From Noviherbaspirillum cavernae (GTDB lineage Bacteria; Pseudomonadota; Gammaproteobacteria; Burkholderiales; Burkholderiaceae_D): DNA of 64,000 nucleotides. This document shows positions 52,878-62,565 of this stretch, piece by piece (the stretch's first letter is position 1; every line of letters begins with the position of its first letter). The stretch is taken from NCBI RefSeq assembly GCF_003590875.1, contig NZ_QYUN01000003.1:496001-560000 (forward strand), read 5' to 3'. Below the pieces are notes generated by a model, which did no database searches, was not told where the DNA came from, and worked only from the letters and a program-made list of their open reading frames with translations. Made by a program: the position numbers and the translations under genes.

Positions 52878-54162
52878 ACACCACTCCTTCAATTGACCAT
52901 GCGCCACCGCGGTAGATCAGTTTGTCGATACGCATGCCGGGCTGACCCAGGATCGTTGCCACTTCCACCAGCGGGATGCCGCCGGCGCTCAAGGTGAACG
53001 GGAACGTCTGCCAGTCGGGCATCGGCATCTCGTTGTTCGCGCCACCCACCAAGCCCTGCGGCGGCGGTGGCGGGGGCGGTTGCTCCTTCCTGATGCGGGG
53101 CGACAGGTTCAACCGTTGCAATCTGGAAATGAGTGGCTCGAGCGCCGTCTTTTGTTCCAGCAGCGCCTCATCTTTTCCGGGAGGCAGCGTCAGCGCCACG
53201 GAATACGTGGCCTTGTCGCCGCCGATGTCGATCACGGCATTGGGCACCTGGGCCCGCAGAAAATCGATGTTCGAGCCTTGGCGCGACCAGGTATAGCTGG
53301 CTTGGCCGCCGGCGCACACGTAGTCGTCGAGCGCCCACCCGCCTGCCGTGATGTGCGAGAACCGGCCGAGGCAGGCTTGCACCATCTCCTGCGGCGCGGG
53401 TTTCGAGGCCCATGGATGCGGCAGGGCCGAGGGTGCCGCATTGCCCAGCATCTTCTGGCGCGCCGCTGCGATCGCGCGGTCGCGCGCTTCTTCCTCTTTC
53501 TGCTTCTGGACCTTCTGCCAGTACATCGCGCCGGAGGCGGCGACGAGGATGAGGACAGAGGCGGCAGCGGCTGCCAGCGGCCAGGAAATCTGTCTCGCGA
53601 CCGGCTGCAGCCCCCACCACTTGTGCGCGCGCAGCTGTCCGTTGCTCTTGCGCGGCAGCACGTCCTCGAGACGCTTGGCATTGAAATTGTGGAAACCGTA
53701 CTCTTCCAGCTCGGCATCGCCGATCACGACGTTCCAGCCGCCCAGGCCGTAATCGCCGTGCAGGCGTTCCAGCACCTCGTCCTTCGTGCCGGCGAAGTCG
53801 CCGTTCGGCAGGAAGTTGGCATCGCGCACCGCGAAGTACGCCCACATGCCGTCGGGCAGCTTGAAGGCAGCCAGCCAGTTGTGCGCGGACTGCTTCTCGC
53901 CGTCGTAGTACGCGCCTTCCATCGCCATCGACTTGGAGACGGCGGCGGCGAGCGAGAACATCTTCTTCCTCGCGCCGTCGCGGGCCTGCGCAAACCCGGC
54001 TTGCGCCGTCGTGTGGTCGCGGCGCAGCACCATCAGGTCGAAGTCGATGCGCTTCGCCAGATCCGCCGCTTCCTTCGCCAGCTCGCGCGGGCGGGACAGC
54101 GATTGCCAGAAGAGGCCGCAGACGAATCGGTGCTTCCCTATTTGGAGAATGTGAATTGCCAT
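52867..54162 (-). CDS. pilO: Thin-pilus protein PilO
   Basis: The 431-residue protein has a cytoplasmic N-terminal domain (1-195), one membrane helix at about 195-216 (AAAAASVLILVAASGAMYW), and a periplasmic domain with a Pro-rich linker (EQPPPPPPPQG). This matches PilO of IncI thin pili, an inner-membrane bridging protein. The motif VEVATILGQPGMRIDKLIY near the C-terminus resembles beta-strand pairing modules of such proteins. It lies 15 bp after the secretin gene and overlaps pilP. Confidence 0.85.
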   Translation of the reverse strand: MAIHILQIGKHRFVCGLFWQSLSRPRELAKEAADLAKRIDFDLMVLRRDHTTAQAGFAQARDGARKKMFSLAAAVSKSMAMEGAYYDGEKQSAHNWLAAFKLPDGMWAYFAVRDANFLPNGDFAGTKDEVLERLHGDYGLGGWNVVIGDAELEEYGFHNFNAKRLEDVLPRKSNGQLRAHKWWGLQPVARQISWPLAAAAASVLILVAASGAMYWQKVQKQKEEEARDRAIAAARQKMLGNAAPSALPHPWASKPAPQEMVQACLGRFSHITAGGWALDDYVCAGGQASYTWSRQGSNIDFLRAQVPNAVIDIGGDKATYSVALTLPPGKDEALLEQKTALEPLISRLQRLNLSPRIRKEQPPPPPPPQGLVGGANNEMPMPDWQTFPFTLSAGGIPLVEVATILGQPGMRIDKLIYRGGAWSIEGVVYAK

Positions 54163-54177
54163 GGCCGCTTGCGTCTG

Positions 54178-55833
54178 TCAGTTGCTCATGGTGGTCGGCG
54201 TGATCAGGATCACGATCACTTCCTTCGACGAATTCGCCTTGTAGCCGCCACCCAGCACGAAATTCTTCGGATGGCCGACGCCTTGCTGGTCGAGATTGTC
54301 ATCGGTCTGCTCGAAGCCGCTGATGATGAGCGTCTCATTCGACTTCATCGCCACCCGCTGCAGGAAGTTGCGCGTATCCAACGACGGCGTCTCGATCTTG
54401 CTGCCGTTGCTTTCGACCGAACGGATCTCGCGCAGCGACGAGATGTCGGTCGAGAACTGCAGCATCACGGTGCCGTTCGTCAGCACGTGCGGCAGGATGC
54501 TCATGTTGAAGCCCGAAGTCACCGTGCCCGGCGTGAGCGTCGTGGTGGCGCCGACCAGCGCGGTGATCGTGGTCTGCGACGACGCGAGATAGCTGGTCTG
54601 CTTGGCGACCTGCACCGGCACCGGCTGGTTGTTGAGCGTCACCACCGACGCCGTGGTCTGACGCCGCACCTTGCCCTGCTGCGACAGCGCATCGATCACG
54701 ACGGAGCTGCCCGCCAATCTGCTGGTCGAGGTGGCCAGCACGCCCGCCGAGAAACCGACGCTGCGCGGATCGCGCGCCACGACATTCTTGATGCCGTACT
54801 TGTTGTTCAGGGTGGAATACACCAGATCCCAGTTGATGCCGTACTCGTCCGTGTCACTCAGATTCACCGACAGCACGGTGACGTTGATCACCACCTGACG
54901 CGAGAGCGCCTTGTTCTCGTTCTCGATGAAGCTTGCGATGCGGTCCAGCGTGTCAGGCGTATCGACCACCGTCATGCTGCCGGTGGCGGGCGACGCCACG
55001 ACCTTGCCGTAGGACGAGAGCATGGCCGTCACCGCCTTCTCGATGCCGGTGTACACCGACAGGCGCGAGGTCACGTTGGTGTTCTGGCTGTTGCTCGCGG
55101 TGACGCCATTGCTGCCGCCACCACCACCGCCGCCTGTGCCACCCGCGCCGCCCGTCACGCCGCCGGTCGAGGTCGCACCGCTGTTGACGTTGGCGGTGAA
55201 GGTGGAATCGCCGGGAATGGCATTGATCTGGAAGGTGCGCGAGTCGGTATGGAAGAACTGGATCGTGCCGTCCACGTATTTCCAGTAGACGCCGAAGCGC
55301 GCCGCAGCCGTATCGAGCAAGCCCTTGAAGTTGCCGTTCGCGTAGGTGATGCGGACCGGTCCGCCCTGCCTCGTCGCGCCGAGCGGACTGCCGGTCGGCA
55401 AAGGCGCAGTCGCCGCCACGGACGGCCCGGCGCCACCGGCCGGTGCGGCGGCCGACGCCTGCGCCGCGCCGCTGGAAATATTCTGCGCATCCGGCGTGAC
55501 CTTGGTCGGGATGCCGGCGCGCAGCGTGATGCGTTCGGCCAGCTCCGACAGCGAATTCACGCTGCGGTCGAAGGTCGCCGGTTCATAGAAAATCGGCGGC
55601 AACGTCGGCTGCCCCACCTTGACGACATTCTTGCCCAGCCAGATGCCGCTCTCGCGCACCACGTTCGGGCTGCTCTTGCCGATGACGCCGGGCGCGGTAC
55701 GGCCCACATCGCTGACGAGGGGCGACACCTTCGCATCGGCTTGTGTAACATTGCCGCTGATTCGCTCCGCGAGGCCGCTGCATCCAGCCAGCATGACGAG
55801 AAGACCGGCTGACGCTGCATGTTTGATCACCAT
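54178..55833 (-). CDS. pilN: Thin-pilus outer-membrane secretin PilN
   Basis: The 551-residue lipoprotein has a signal peptide with lipobox MLAGC (Cys-18) and the C-terminal secretin domain: strands around VVINVTVLSVNLSDTDEYG, the loops VRRQTTASVVTLNNQPVPVQ, and the closing VGHPKNFVLGGGY. A glycine-rich stretch interrupts the N-domains. Secretins form the outer-membrane channel through which the pilus passes. Its start overlaps the last base of the pilL stop (TAATG), showing coupling. Gene name follows R64, where PilN is the secretin. Confidence 0.94.
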   Translation of the reverse strand: MVIKHAASAGLLVMLAGCSGLAERISGNVTQADAKVSPLVSDVGRTAPGVIGKSSPNVVRESGIWLGKNVVKVGQPTLPPIFYEPATFDRSVNSLSELAERITLRAGIPTKVTPDAQNISSGAAQASAAAPAGGAGPSVAATAPLPTGSPLGATRQGGPVRITYANGNFKGLLDTAAARFGVYWKYVDGTIQFFHTDSRTFQINAIPGDSTFTANVNSGATSTGGVTGGAGGTGGGGGGGSNGVTASNSQNTNVTSRLSVYTGIEKAVTAMLSSYGKVVASPATGSMTVVDTPDTLDRIASFIENENKALSRQVVINVTVLSVNLSDTDEYGINWDLVYSTLNNKYGIKNVVARDPRSVGFSAGVLATSTSRLAGSSVVIDALSQQGKVRRQTTASVVTLNNQPVPVQVAKQTSYLASSQTTITALVGATTTLTPGTVTSGFNMSILPHVLTNGTVMLQFSTDISSLREIRSVESNGSKIETPSLDTRNFLQRVAMKSNETLIISGFEQTDDNLDQQGVGHPKNFVLGGGYKANSSKEVIVILITPTTMSN

Positions 55834-56504
55834 TATTCGACTCCCTTGGCGACGATGCGCAACACCTTGTTGCCATCATAGAAAATCGCCTTCATCGGGA
55901 TTTCGGCGCTGTCCATGCTCCTGGTCACGGTCGCAACCGCTTCCTCGAACGTGCCCGGCACCGTGGTGCGCGCCTCCACCGCATAATCGACCGGCAGTTC
56001 CCACACCAGCTGCCAGCCGGCTTGTGCGGCCCAGCGCGCCAGCGCGGCATTCAGGGTCTTGTCGGCGGGGACGATGTCCCAGGCGGGCGTGGGCTTGGGC
56101 GCTTCGACCTGCGACGCCGCAGGCACGGGCCTGGCCGGGGCGGCGGGCTTGGCAGCCGGCGTGGCCGCCAGCTGCGTCGCGGCAGCGCTGCTCTTGGCGC
56201 GCTCGGCGTTCAACTGTTCGGAGGGCGAGAGCCTGGCCAGCTGGATCGGCGCGGATACCGGCAATTGCGATGGCATCGCCACGGGCAGCGGCGCGCTGGC
56301 GGGCTTGGCCTGCACCAGGAGATCGCCTTCCTCGTCGCATTCTTCGCCCTTCAAGACAGGGTTGATGAGCGCCAGATCGAGCTTCAGATTCATGCCGGGA
56401 ATCGGCTCCGCGGCATGCGCCGCCACCGACACACAGCAGGCGACCGCGCCGATCACTTGCATGGTCAGACCGGTCATCGACCGAAACTTGATTTTTGAAT
56501 CCAT
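55833..56504 (-). CDS. pilL: Thin-pilus lipoprotein/periplasmic protein PilL-like
   Basis: The 223-residue protein has a signal peptide (core VIGAVACCVSVAAHA), an Ala/Pro-rich linker (about 75-150) and a C-terminal TcpQ-type domain starting at WDIVPADKTLNAALARWAAQ. Such TcpQ C-terminal domains occur in PilL of IncI pili and in toxin-coregulated pilus proteins, where they bind the secretin. Start at 56504 has GGGGAG upstream; the longer frame (to 56705) has no signal-like N-terminus. It is the first gene after a 777-bp gap. Confidence 0.85.
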   Translation of the reverse strand: MDSKIKFRSMTGLTMQVIGAVACCVSVAAHAAEPIPGMNLKLDLALINPVLKGEECDEEGDLLVQAKPASAPLPVAMPSQLPVSAPIQLARLSPSEQLNAERAKSSAAATQLAATPAAKPAAPARPVPAASQVEAPKPTPAWDIVPADKTLNAALARWAAQAGWQLVWELPVDYAVEARTTVPGTFEEAVATVTRSMDSAEIPMKAIFYDGNKVLRIVAKGVE

Positions 56505-57281
56505 CACTCCCCTCCCCTTCACACGCCCCGCCGCATTCGAATCGGCATCGGCATCTTGCGAGCATCGACGCGCTTCGTTGCTTGGCGGCGCATCCACGAT
56601 CTCTTTTGCGTTAATAAAAATTGCCGGCAGCGCGACATGCAAACCTGCGTCATGTGCAACTGCCTGACTCCCTGAACACTTCGGGAAGATCCGCCACGAC
56701 TGCATGGATGCGAGAGAAATCGAAAGAATTTCCGCCCTCAGGCATCACGCTGCACACGCGGAGCAGACATCCCATGTGTGGCGGCGTGAACCGAATAGTT
56801 CGCTGTCACCAGCACGATACGAATAGACATTTCTGTAATGCAATAATTGCATTTGACCATTACTTAATGCTTTCAGGCAACACTCGCTTCAATAAAAAAA
56901 TTGCTTGACGAAAAGATGCAACAACGCCTTTGTTCATGCGGGTTTGCGGGCACTTAACCGATGGTTTTAAATACAAACATACAATTGGTTATAAACACGC
57001 ACATGATCAAACCCGCCCCGCCGATCTGCGGCGTGCGTGAACAGACTTTTTCCGCGACCGCGGGATGCCATGGCAAGCGGCACAGGGACTGGATCGTTTT
57101 ATGAATGGAACAAAAAGGAGGAGGAAATGCACCGCCGAAAACCGGCTGAACAGCGCGGCGAGGACGCGGCCAGGCACACCCGAACCCGGCGCATCAGCCT
57201 TGTTCGTTCATGCCTGATTCTTGTGGGGGAGGGAGAGTGCGCGGCCCGCATCCAATCGAACGGGCCGCGCGGGAGTGGCGC
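56505..57281. promoter_or_regulatory. Gap with AT-rich promoter region before pilL
   Basis: The pilus operon is interrupted here by 777 bp with no gene. The part near 56805-57000 is AT-rich and contains a perfect 15-base palindrome ATGCAAT-A-ATTGCAT (56838-56852), plausible as a regulatory site for a promoter driving pilL and the downstream genes. A plus-strand frame at 57037-57327 is a chance frame running into the ATPase gene. The PilT-like ATPase gene upstream is probably a separate unit. Confidence 0.5.
57239..57270. terminator. GC-rich hairpin after the PilT-like ATPase gene
   Basis: GCGCGGCCCG and CGGGCCGCGC form a perfect 10-bp stem with a 12-base loop, 12 bp past the ATPase stop on the minus strand. 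No T-run follows, so it is a processing or weak termination signal rather than a clear intrinsic terminator. Confidence 0.5.
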
Positions 57282-58376
57282 TTACCGCATGCTGTTCAGC
57301 ATATCGTGCAGTTCGAGCCGGTTGTAGGCGGCGCGCATCGCATCCTTCGGGCCGATCGCCTTCTTCGCCACCAGCTGCGCCAGCACCTCGTTGAGGTTGC
57401 GCGACATGTTGTCTTCCTTGCGCTTCATGAAATCGGCCATCAGGTGCATCTTGGACGGATCGACGATGAAGGGCGCGACCTGCTGGTTGTTGTTGAAGAT
57501 CATTTCGCTGGCCAGCACGAATTCATCGCCCGACTCGGTCGGCAACAGGCTCTGGTAGATCACGCCGATCAGCGAATGCGCCAGCGTCGCCGCCCGCTGC
57601 GTGCGCTGCTCGGCCGAGAAGAAGCCCAGCAGCTTGGTGATCGCGCTCATCGCACTGTTGGTATGCATGGTCGCCAGCACCAGATGGCCCGACTCGCCCG
57701 CGTGCAGCACCGTGTCGGCGGTGTCGAAGTCGCGGATCTCGCCCACCATCAGGATGTCGGGCTTCTGGCGCAAGGCCTCGCGCAAGCCGGTGGAAAAGCT
57801 CGCGGTATCGGTCGGCACCTCTTTCTGCGAAATGATCGATTGCCGGCGCTGCAGCTGGTATTCGATCGGCTCCTCGATGGTGACGATGTGCGCGCTGCGG
57901 TTGGCATTGAGATAATCCAGCATCGAGGCGATGGTCGTCGTCTTGCCGGAGCCGGTCGGCCCGGTCACGAGGATGATGCCCTTGTTCGCCTCCAGCATCG
58001 TCTTGACGTAGGTCGGCAGCCCGGTCTTTTCCAGCGCGATCGGCTGCAGCGGCAGGCGGCGGATCGAGATCGTCACCTTCTCGCCGCACGACATGCGGTA
58101 CACGTTGCAGCGCAGCCGGCACTCGGTCAGCACGAAGGGACGGTCGATCGCGCTGTCGACGATCTTGTCTTCCCAATCCTGGTCGATGCCCTTCAAGACC
58201 GGCAGCATGTCTTCCAGCGTCACCGGCTCATGCCCGATCTGCTGCCAGCCGCGCGGGGTCTTGATCATCAGCGGCGCGTCCTGCTCGACATGGATGTCGG
58301 AAAAAGTCTGGCCGGAATTGACCAGCGAAATGATTTCGTACAGCAGATCGCGCGATACGGAAAAGTCGTTGCTCAT
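57282..58376 (-). CDS. PilT-like (retraction-type) ATPase of the pilus operon
   Basis: The 364-residue protein has full PilT-family motifs: Walker A GPTGSGKTTT, an Asp box in EEPIEYQLQ, Walker B ILMVGEIRD and His box LVLATMHTNSA. PilT-type ATPases depolymerise pili; DotB is a related family member. It lies upstream of pilL and is separated by a 777-bp gap, so it may have its own promoter. The start at 58376 is preferred over a longer frame (to 58451), since it matches the family N-terminus. Confidence 0.93.
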   Translation of the reverse strand: MSNDFSVSRDLLYEIISLVNSGQTFSDIHVEQDAPLMIKTPRGWQQIGHEPVTLEDMLPVLKGIDQDWEDKIVDSAIDRPFVLTECRLRCNVYRMSCGEKVTISIRRLPLQPIALEKTGLPTYVKTMLEANKGIILVTGPTGSGKTTTIASMLDYLNANRSAHIVTIEEPIEYQLQRRQSIISQKEVPTDTASFSTGLREALRQKPDILMVGEIRDFDTADTVLHAGESGHLVLATMHTNSAMSAITKLLGFFSAEQRTQRAATLAHSLIGVIYQSLLPTESGDEFVLASEMIFNNNQQVAPFIVDPSKMHLMADFMKRKEDNMSRNLNEVLAQLVAKKAIGPKDAMRAAYNRLELHDMLNSMR

Positions 58377-58515
58377 GAGTCCCCTTGCGTGGAAGAGTTG
58401 GCTTCTCAAAGTCGGCGGCCGGCCGGAATCGCCATCTGGAATCGATTCCACCGGCGATCACGAAGGCTTCCCGCCGCGACGCCGCCATTTGTTGCTTTAA
58501 AGAAGTATAGCCCGA

Positions 58516-58535
58516 CTGTTCCAACGGTAGAACAG
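58516..58535. promoter_or_regulatory. Inverted repeat and -10-like box before the PilT-like ATPase
   Basis: CTGTTC and GAACAG flank an eight-base spacer, forming a perfect 6-bp inverted repeat. On the minus strand a TATACT box follows it at 58504-58509, in the right place for a promoter of the ATPase gene 130 bp downstream. The spacing does not fit a LexA box. A regulator binding here would control the pilus ATPase. Confidence 0.4.
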
Positions 58536-58642
58536 CTTTTACAGCGTTGCAAGATGAACAATGTCTGGATAAGGGGATGGTGTAGCAGGCCGCGCCGCCA
58601 CGCGGCGCCTGTTGCGGCGAGGATGAAGTGGCGGGCTGCCGG

Positions 58643-59209
58643 CTATCGCTTCTGATGCGCGTCCGTGTTGCGCAAGGCTGCGTACTGCTGATCGTATTGA
58701 ACCAGGCATTGCGCCATCACGAACTGCTCGTCGGATTGAAACAGGCTTTTCTCGAGCCGTGCCACTTCCGAGCACTTCTTGCCGAGCGTGGCATCGGCGC
58801 GTCCGAACTGGACCACGGGTTCCGCTTCCTTTTGCAGCGAACGGAGATAACCCGCCGTGCCGCACAGCAGGATGAACACCGCTATCGCACCCGCACCGAG
58901 TAATTGATACGGTTCGCGCTTGAGCGTCTGCAGCGTGCGCGCGACGCTGCCGGCACCCGCCTCGCCCGCCTGCCGCGCAAACAGCGAGCCGGTGGCCCAG
59001 GAAAACAAGGATGAAAACACCGTGCCGACAATAAGGATAGCGGCAACCGCAAAGATCAAAATCCCATGTCGCGCGATCAAATCCGATGAGAACGTAGACA
59101 ATACCAGGGCAGCAATCAGGTCCACACCCACCCAGAAAGACACAAGCATGGTCTTGAGAAAAAAAGTTGTCGCCTCATGCGGCGAATAGAGTCCGAATCC
59201 CTTACGCAT
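58643..59209 (-). CDS. Membrane protein of unknown function
   Basis: The 188-residue protein has three hydrophobic segments: FFLKTMLVSFWVGVDLIAAL, HGILIFAVAAILIVGTVFSS and LLGAGAIAVFILLCGTAGYL, and a C-terminal soluble tail with Cys residues (KKCSEVARLEKSLFQ). No family is recognised. A start at 59209 (MRKGFGLYSPHEAT) is preferred over 59248, as both give the same helices. It stands alone between the pilus genes and the 1013-residue gene. Confidence 0.7.
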   Translation of the reverse strand: MRKGFGLYSPHEATTFFLKTMLVSFWVGVDLIAALVLSTFSSDLIARHGILIFAVAAILIVGTVFSSLFSWATGSLFARQAGEAGAGSVARTLQTLKREPYQLLGAGAIAVFILLCGTAGYLRSLQKEAEPVVQFGRADATLGKKCSEVARLEKSLFQSDEQFVMAQCLVQYDQQYAALRNTDAHQKR

Positions 59210-59523
59210 CGTTTCCGTCCCAATAACAGCTTCCCAATAAACATTCAAATACAGCCTGCATCATCGCCGGACGCACCTCTATGCCGGCCTTGCCATGAGT
59301 AACGCGGCATTGCATTTGGTTCCGAAGCAGAAAATACCTCGCCGGCGACGCGTGCTATTGCACGCCGCAGGCCCCCCGGTACTTCGAACACCTCGCATTA
59401 CATTCACCTGCCATCCCGGCAGAGGAAAATAACTGCGCATTCTCCATCTAAAAAGCGACTTCCGGTGGCGGATCGGCCAAGCAGTGAATACGCCACCGAA
59501 AATCACAACGTCTTGAGGCGAGA
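59210..59523. other. Intergenic stretch, nothing recognised
   Basis: This gap lies between the small membrane protein gene and the end of the 1013-residue gene, both on the minus strand. Frames here are short and lack ribosome sites. The start of the membrane-protein gene may extend to 59248. No hairpin or repeat stands out. Confidence 0.35.
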
Positions 59524-62500
59524 CTATGTATGAGAAGGACCCACGCCTGCTGCTTGAGACCTTTCTTCGACTTCTCTCAAAAAGCTTGCTTCATCAATAA
59601 AAGGCGTCGTGTCTATTTGGGTATTGACGCGGTTCCGCAACGCATTTTTTACATCCTCCGCTAGTTGATCCACTGTATGGCGCAGATCGGCTCTACCGAT
59701 GTTTCCCTTGGCAGCGATCAAACTATCCCACAGCGGTGCGAGTTGGTCCTGGGACTCAATGGAGGTTCTGCTTTCCAATTGCTTCATCAGCTCGTTGATC
59801 CTTTGTTCCAGGTGTTTATTCGTCACATGGTCGCCAGGCTTCCCGCTGCCACGTTGGTAACTTTGCAAGGCAAATCCTCCGCTCAACGCATTTATCACGC
59901 CTTTTACGACCTGATTCTTTCTTTCCTTGCCAGGCACAACATTCATTGCCGGGCCAGGATCGTCAACTCTTACAGAAATAGTCTTGCCGGATTCCGGTTT
60001 CCAGGGGAAGTGCGGATCCTGAGGTGCACGTACATTCCTCAGTGTGTCCGGATGATTCGGCTTCCCACGTGGGTTTTCATTTGCGCGAGTCGGTTCAGTC
60101 CCGTTATTTATGTCATCAACTGGTATCGGCGTGCGAGACCCAAGAAATGAAAGGTCCTCTTGCGTTCCTCTCAGATAGTCTTGAAGTGCCTGTTCCAGAT
60201 CTGTTTGACGCGCGGTGCGCTGCGGTTGCGTCTTGTCTTTCGACATCGCTGCAAGGATGAGTTCAAGGGGAGCATGCTGCGACGTGTACTGGAGAACTTT
60301 CAAGTCGCCCGATCTCGCCTCTGCCGGTGTGAGGTTATCCGTTCCCCATACAATGGGGGTGGCATCCTGTATGCCCTTATTTTTCGCGTCACGGAGTTTC
60401 AGAAACAGACCGGGATAATTTCCTGGTAATACCATGCCAAACTCTTCACCGTCTCCCAAATCGGCACCTGGTTTTATCACGCCCTGATCGATGTACTTGT
60501 GCAACTGATTGAGAATGGCAGGCACTTCGAGCTTCGCTTGCAGCTCCCCCAATGTGGCGTGATATGTGCGCACGGCCTTTTTCTGCGCCGCACGCATGAG
60601 TGCCATATCCAGCAAGCTTTCGTCGCTTGTAACTCCTTGCAGGAGATGTGTTTCAAAAAAGCGTTCGCCTCCGTGCATGAACATGAAACCGTCATTGGAG
60701 AGTCGGTCAGCCGTCTTGATGAGCCGTCCGATTTCCCTGATATCCGCGTTATCGCTCTCCGCGAAAAACTCGGCCATCCCCCAATTTATCGCTCGCGCCG
60801 ATGCAGTCAGCCAGGATGAGTCAGTAGTAACACGCAGCGATTTGCAGTTTTCGCGAAAGTCGTTGAATGCCTTGTGCAGCTCCGTGGCACGGCTTGAATC
60901 TTTGTAATTGTGCGCCTGGATAGATGCCCCCATCAAATGCGCGGCTTGGAGATGATGTTCATGGACAACCTCTTGCGGAAAGTCCGGATCCTTTTTTCTT
61001 GTGAGCGCCTTATCCACCTGCTTCGCATAAGCAACAATATTGGCAATCGTAGTGGCTTCTTTCAGGGTCCCGTCTCCTTTCCGATTCTCCATCTTATCGG
61101 TAGCTGCATCATTGGGAAGAGCGTCCGCGTGGAATACGATACGGGTTTTGGTACGGATGCCATCGAGCGACTTCCCGTCGTGTTTGTGTTGTTTCAGCGC
61201 CAGCTTGATACCTTCTTGCGCATGCCTGAAAATTGTCGTCTGCACAAGAGCGGAACCTTCGATGAAGGCCTGTTGAATTGCTTTCTTTCCGTTTGCAGCA
61301 TGGCCGAGCATCGCTTGCGGCACTGCCGGCTTGTATCCAGTGATTTCTCCGAAATCAACACCAATATGTTTTCTTCCCGCGCTTAGCTGGGACGTGGCAA
61401 CATTTTTGGCGAACTGGCGCGCAATATGGGCTACCTCATTCAAACGATTTGGGTCTACTGGAGTTCCTGTGCAGCAAACACGAAATAACTCGCGTTCACC
61501 TTCCGGTAGCGCGTTGAATGCTTCGATATGTGTAAGGTCATGACTGTAGAACTCAGCTCTGACATTTGTGTCGTCATAGTAGGCAAATCGGGTGTGATCG
61601 TTTAGCGATGCGGGATCTCTAGCGTGCGGCCCTTGCTCCACCAGCTGATGGGGAATCGGCATCGAATCAGATCCATCCACACTGAACTTCTTGTACATCG
61701 GGACATGCCACGCAAGCGGAGTGAATTTGCTGTGTTCGCCAAAGTTGTCATAAGGGTTCATATGGTTGTGATGGTCAACCCTGTTACCGACTATCCGTGT
61801 CGGTGGCTGCGCCGGCTTTTTCATGCTGAGGACAATCGCCGCACTCTCCCGGTAAGCCGCCTTGGCGCGGAGCGCCGGATCCTCATGCATTGCTGCAGCT
61901 TCATTGGCGCGGTTCAAATGGCCGGCAATCTTGCCGACGAGGGATGACGACGGCAGTTTTCGCTGCCCGTCGCCAAAGAAAAATTTTCTGTACTCCGAGC
62001 TTTTCAAGTAATCAGGAAAATGCTTGCCAAGCGCCTGCAGAAGGTTGACAGCATCCTTGCTGGCTTCCGTGCTGTTCGGATGCTTGGCCAATTTTCCGAT
62101 TATCTCGGCGAGCGTTTCGCTCACCAGAATGTTTAAATCATGCCTGACAGGCATCCCGCCGTTTTCGCGTGCCAGCATGGTTTCGGCATAGCGTTGAATG
62201 GTTTTCAGATAGCCGGTGGACTCAGCATCCAGCGGCTTCTTCGCGATTTGCTTGCCAACATCTGCAGCGAAGTCCCGGAGTGCGGCGATCTCGTTTTTAT
62301 TCAGCGGCGTATCTTTGGCGATCGAATTCGCAGCGTCGTTTCTTTCTGGATCAATGTGGTCGCAACATGAAGGATTTTGGTCATTTGGGACCAAATAGGT
62401 CGGATGCGACCCATTGCCAAATGGCCGTAACAGTTCCAGCCGATTCAGTTGCGCTTCCAGTTCAGTCACTACGTCAGCAGTGACAGCTTGTGCGTTCGGA

Positions 62501-62565
62501 GCAGGTTTGCCCTCCAGCTGAATCGCAGGAATGGGCTGATGTCTGCCAATAACGAAGTTCACCAT
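59524..62565 (-). CDS. 1013-residue protein with metal-dependent hydrolase-like core, effector candidate
   Basis: I do not recognise a close family. A central region (about 255-600) has the order of metal ligands of the amidohydrolase/TatD TIM barrel: HxH in VDHHNHMNP (H266, H268), an acidic residue in GVDFGEITG (about 407), His in VFHADALPND (about 479), His in SIQAHNYKD (about 552), and Asp in VTTDSSWLTA (about 582). The N-terminal 250 and C-terminal 400 residues are extra and partly disordered. GC content is visibly lower than that of the flanking pilus genes. Large size, low GC and isolation would suit a secreted effector or toxin. The ATG follows an AGGGA-type site about ten bases away. 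Confidence 0.65.
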   Translation of the reverse strand: MVNFVIGRHQPIPAIQLEGKPAPNAQAVTADVVTELEAQLNRLELLRPFGNGSHPTYLVPNDQNPSCCDHIDPERNDAANSIAKDTPLNKNEIAALRDFAADVGKQIAKKPLDAESTGYLKTIQRYAETMLARENGGMPVRHDLNILVSETLAEIIGKLAKHPNSTEASKDAVNLLQALGKHFPDYLKSSEYRKFFFGDGQRKLPSSSLVGKIAGHLNRANEAAAMHEDPALRAKAAYRESAAIVLSMKKPAQPPTRIVGNRVDHHNHMNPYDNFGEHSKFTPLAWHVPMYKKFSVDGSDSMPIPHQLVEQGPHARDPASLNDHTRFAYYDDTNVRAEFYSHDLTHIEAFNALPEGERELFRVCCTGTPVDPNRLNEVAHIARQFAKNVATSQLSAGRKHIGVDFGEITGYKPAVPQAMLGHAANGKKAIQQAFIEGSALVQTTIFRHAQEGIKLALKQHKHDGKSLDGIRTKTRIVFHADALPNDAATDKMENRKGDGTLKEATTIANIVAYAKQVDKALTRKKDPDFPQEVVHEHHLQAAHLMGASIQAHNYKDSSRATELHKAFNDFRENCKSLRVTTDSSWLTASARAINWGMAEFFAESDNADIREIGRLIKTADRLSNDGFMFMHGGERFFETHLLQGVTSDESLLDMALMRAAQKKAVRTYHATLGELQAKLEVPAILNQLHKYIDQGVIKPGADLGDGEEFGMVLPGNYPGLFLKLRDAKNKGIQDATPIVWGTDNLTPAEARSGDLKVLQYTSQHAPLELILAAMSKDKTQPQRTARQTDLEQALQDYLRGTQEDLSFLGSRTPIPVDDINNGTEPTRANENPRGKPNHPDTLRNVRAPQDPHFPWKPESGKTISVRVDDPGPAMNVVPGKERKNQVVKGVINALSGGFALQSYQRGSGKPGDHVTNKHLEQRINELMKQLESRTSIESQDQLAPLWDSLIAAKGNIGRADLRHTVDQLAEDVKNALRNRVNTQIDTTPFIDEASFLREVEERSQAAGVGPSHT

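Noticed and set aside
53080..55812. 910-codon plus-strand frame
   Set aside because: Antisense to pilN and pilO, arginine-rich and without motifs; a GC-bias artefact.
58516..58535. LexA box
   Set aside because: CTGT and ACAG are present, but the spacing between them is 12, not the 8 expected for LexA.
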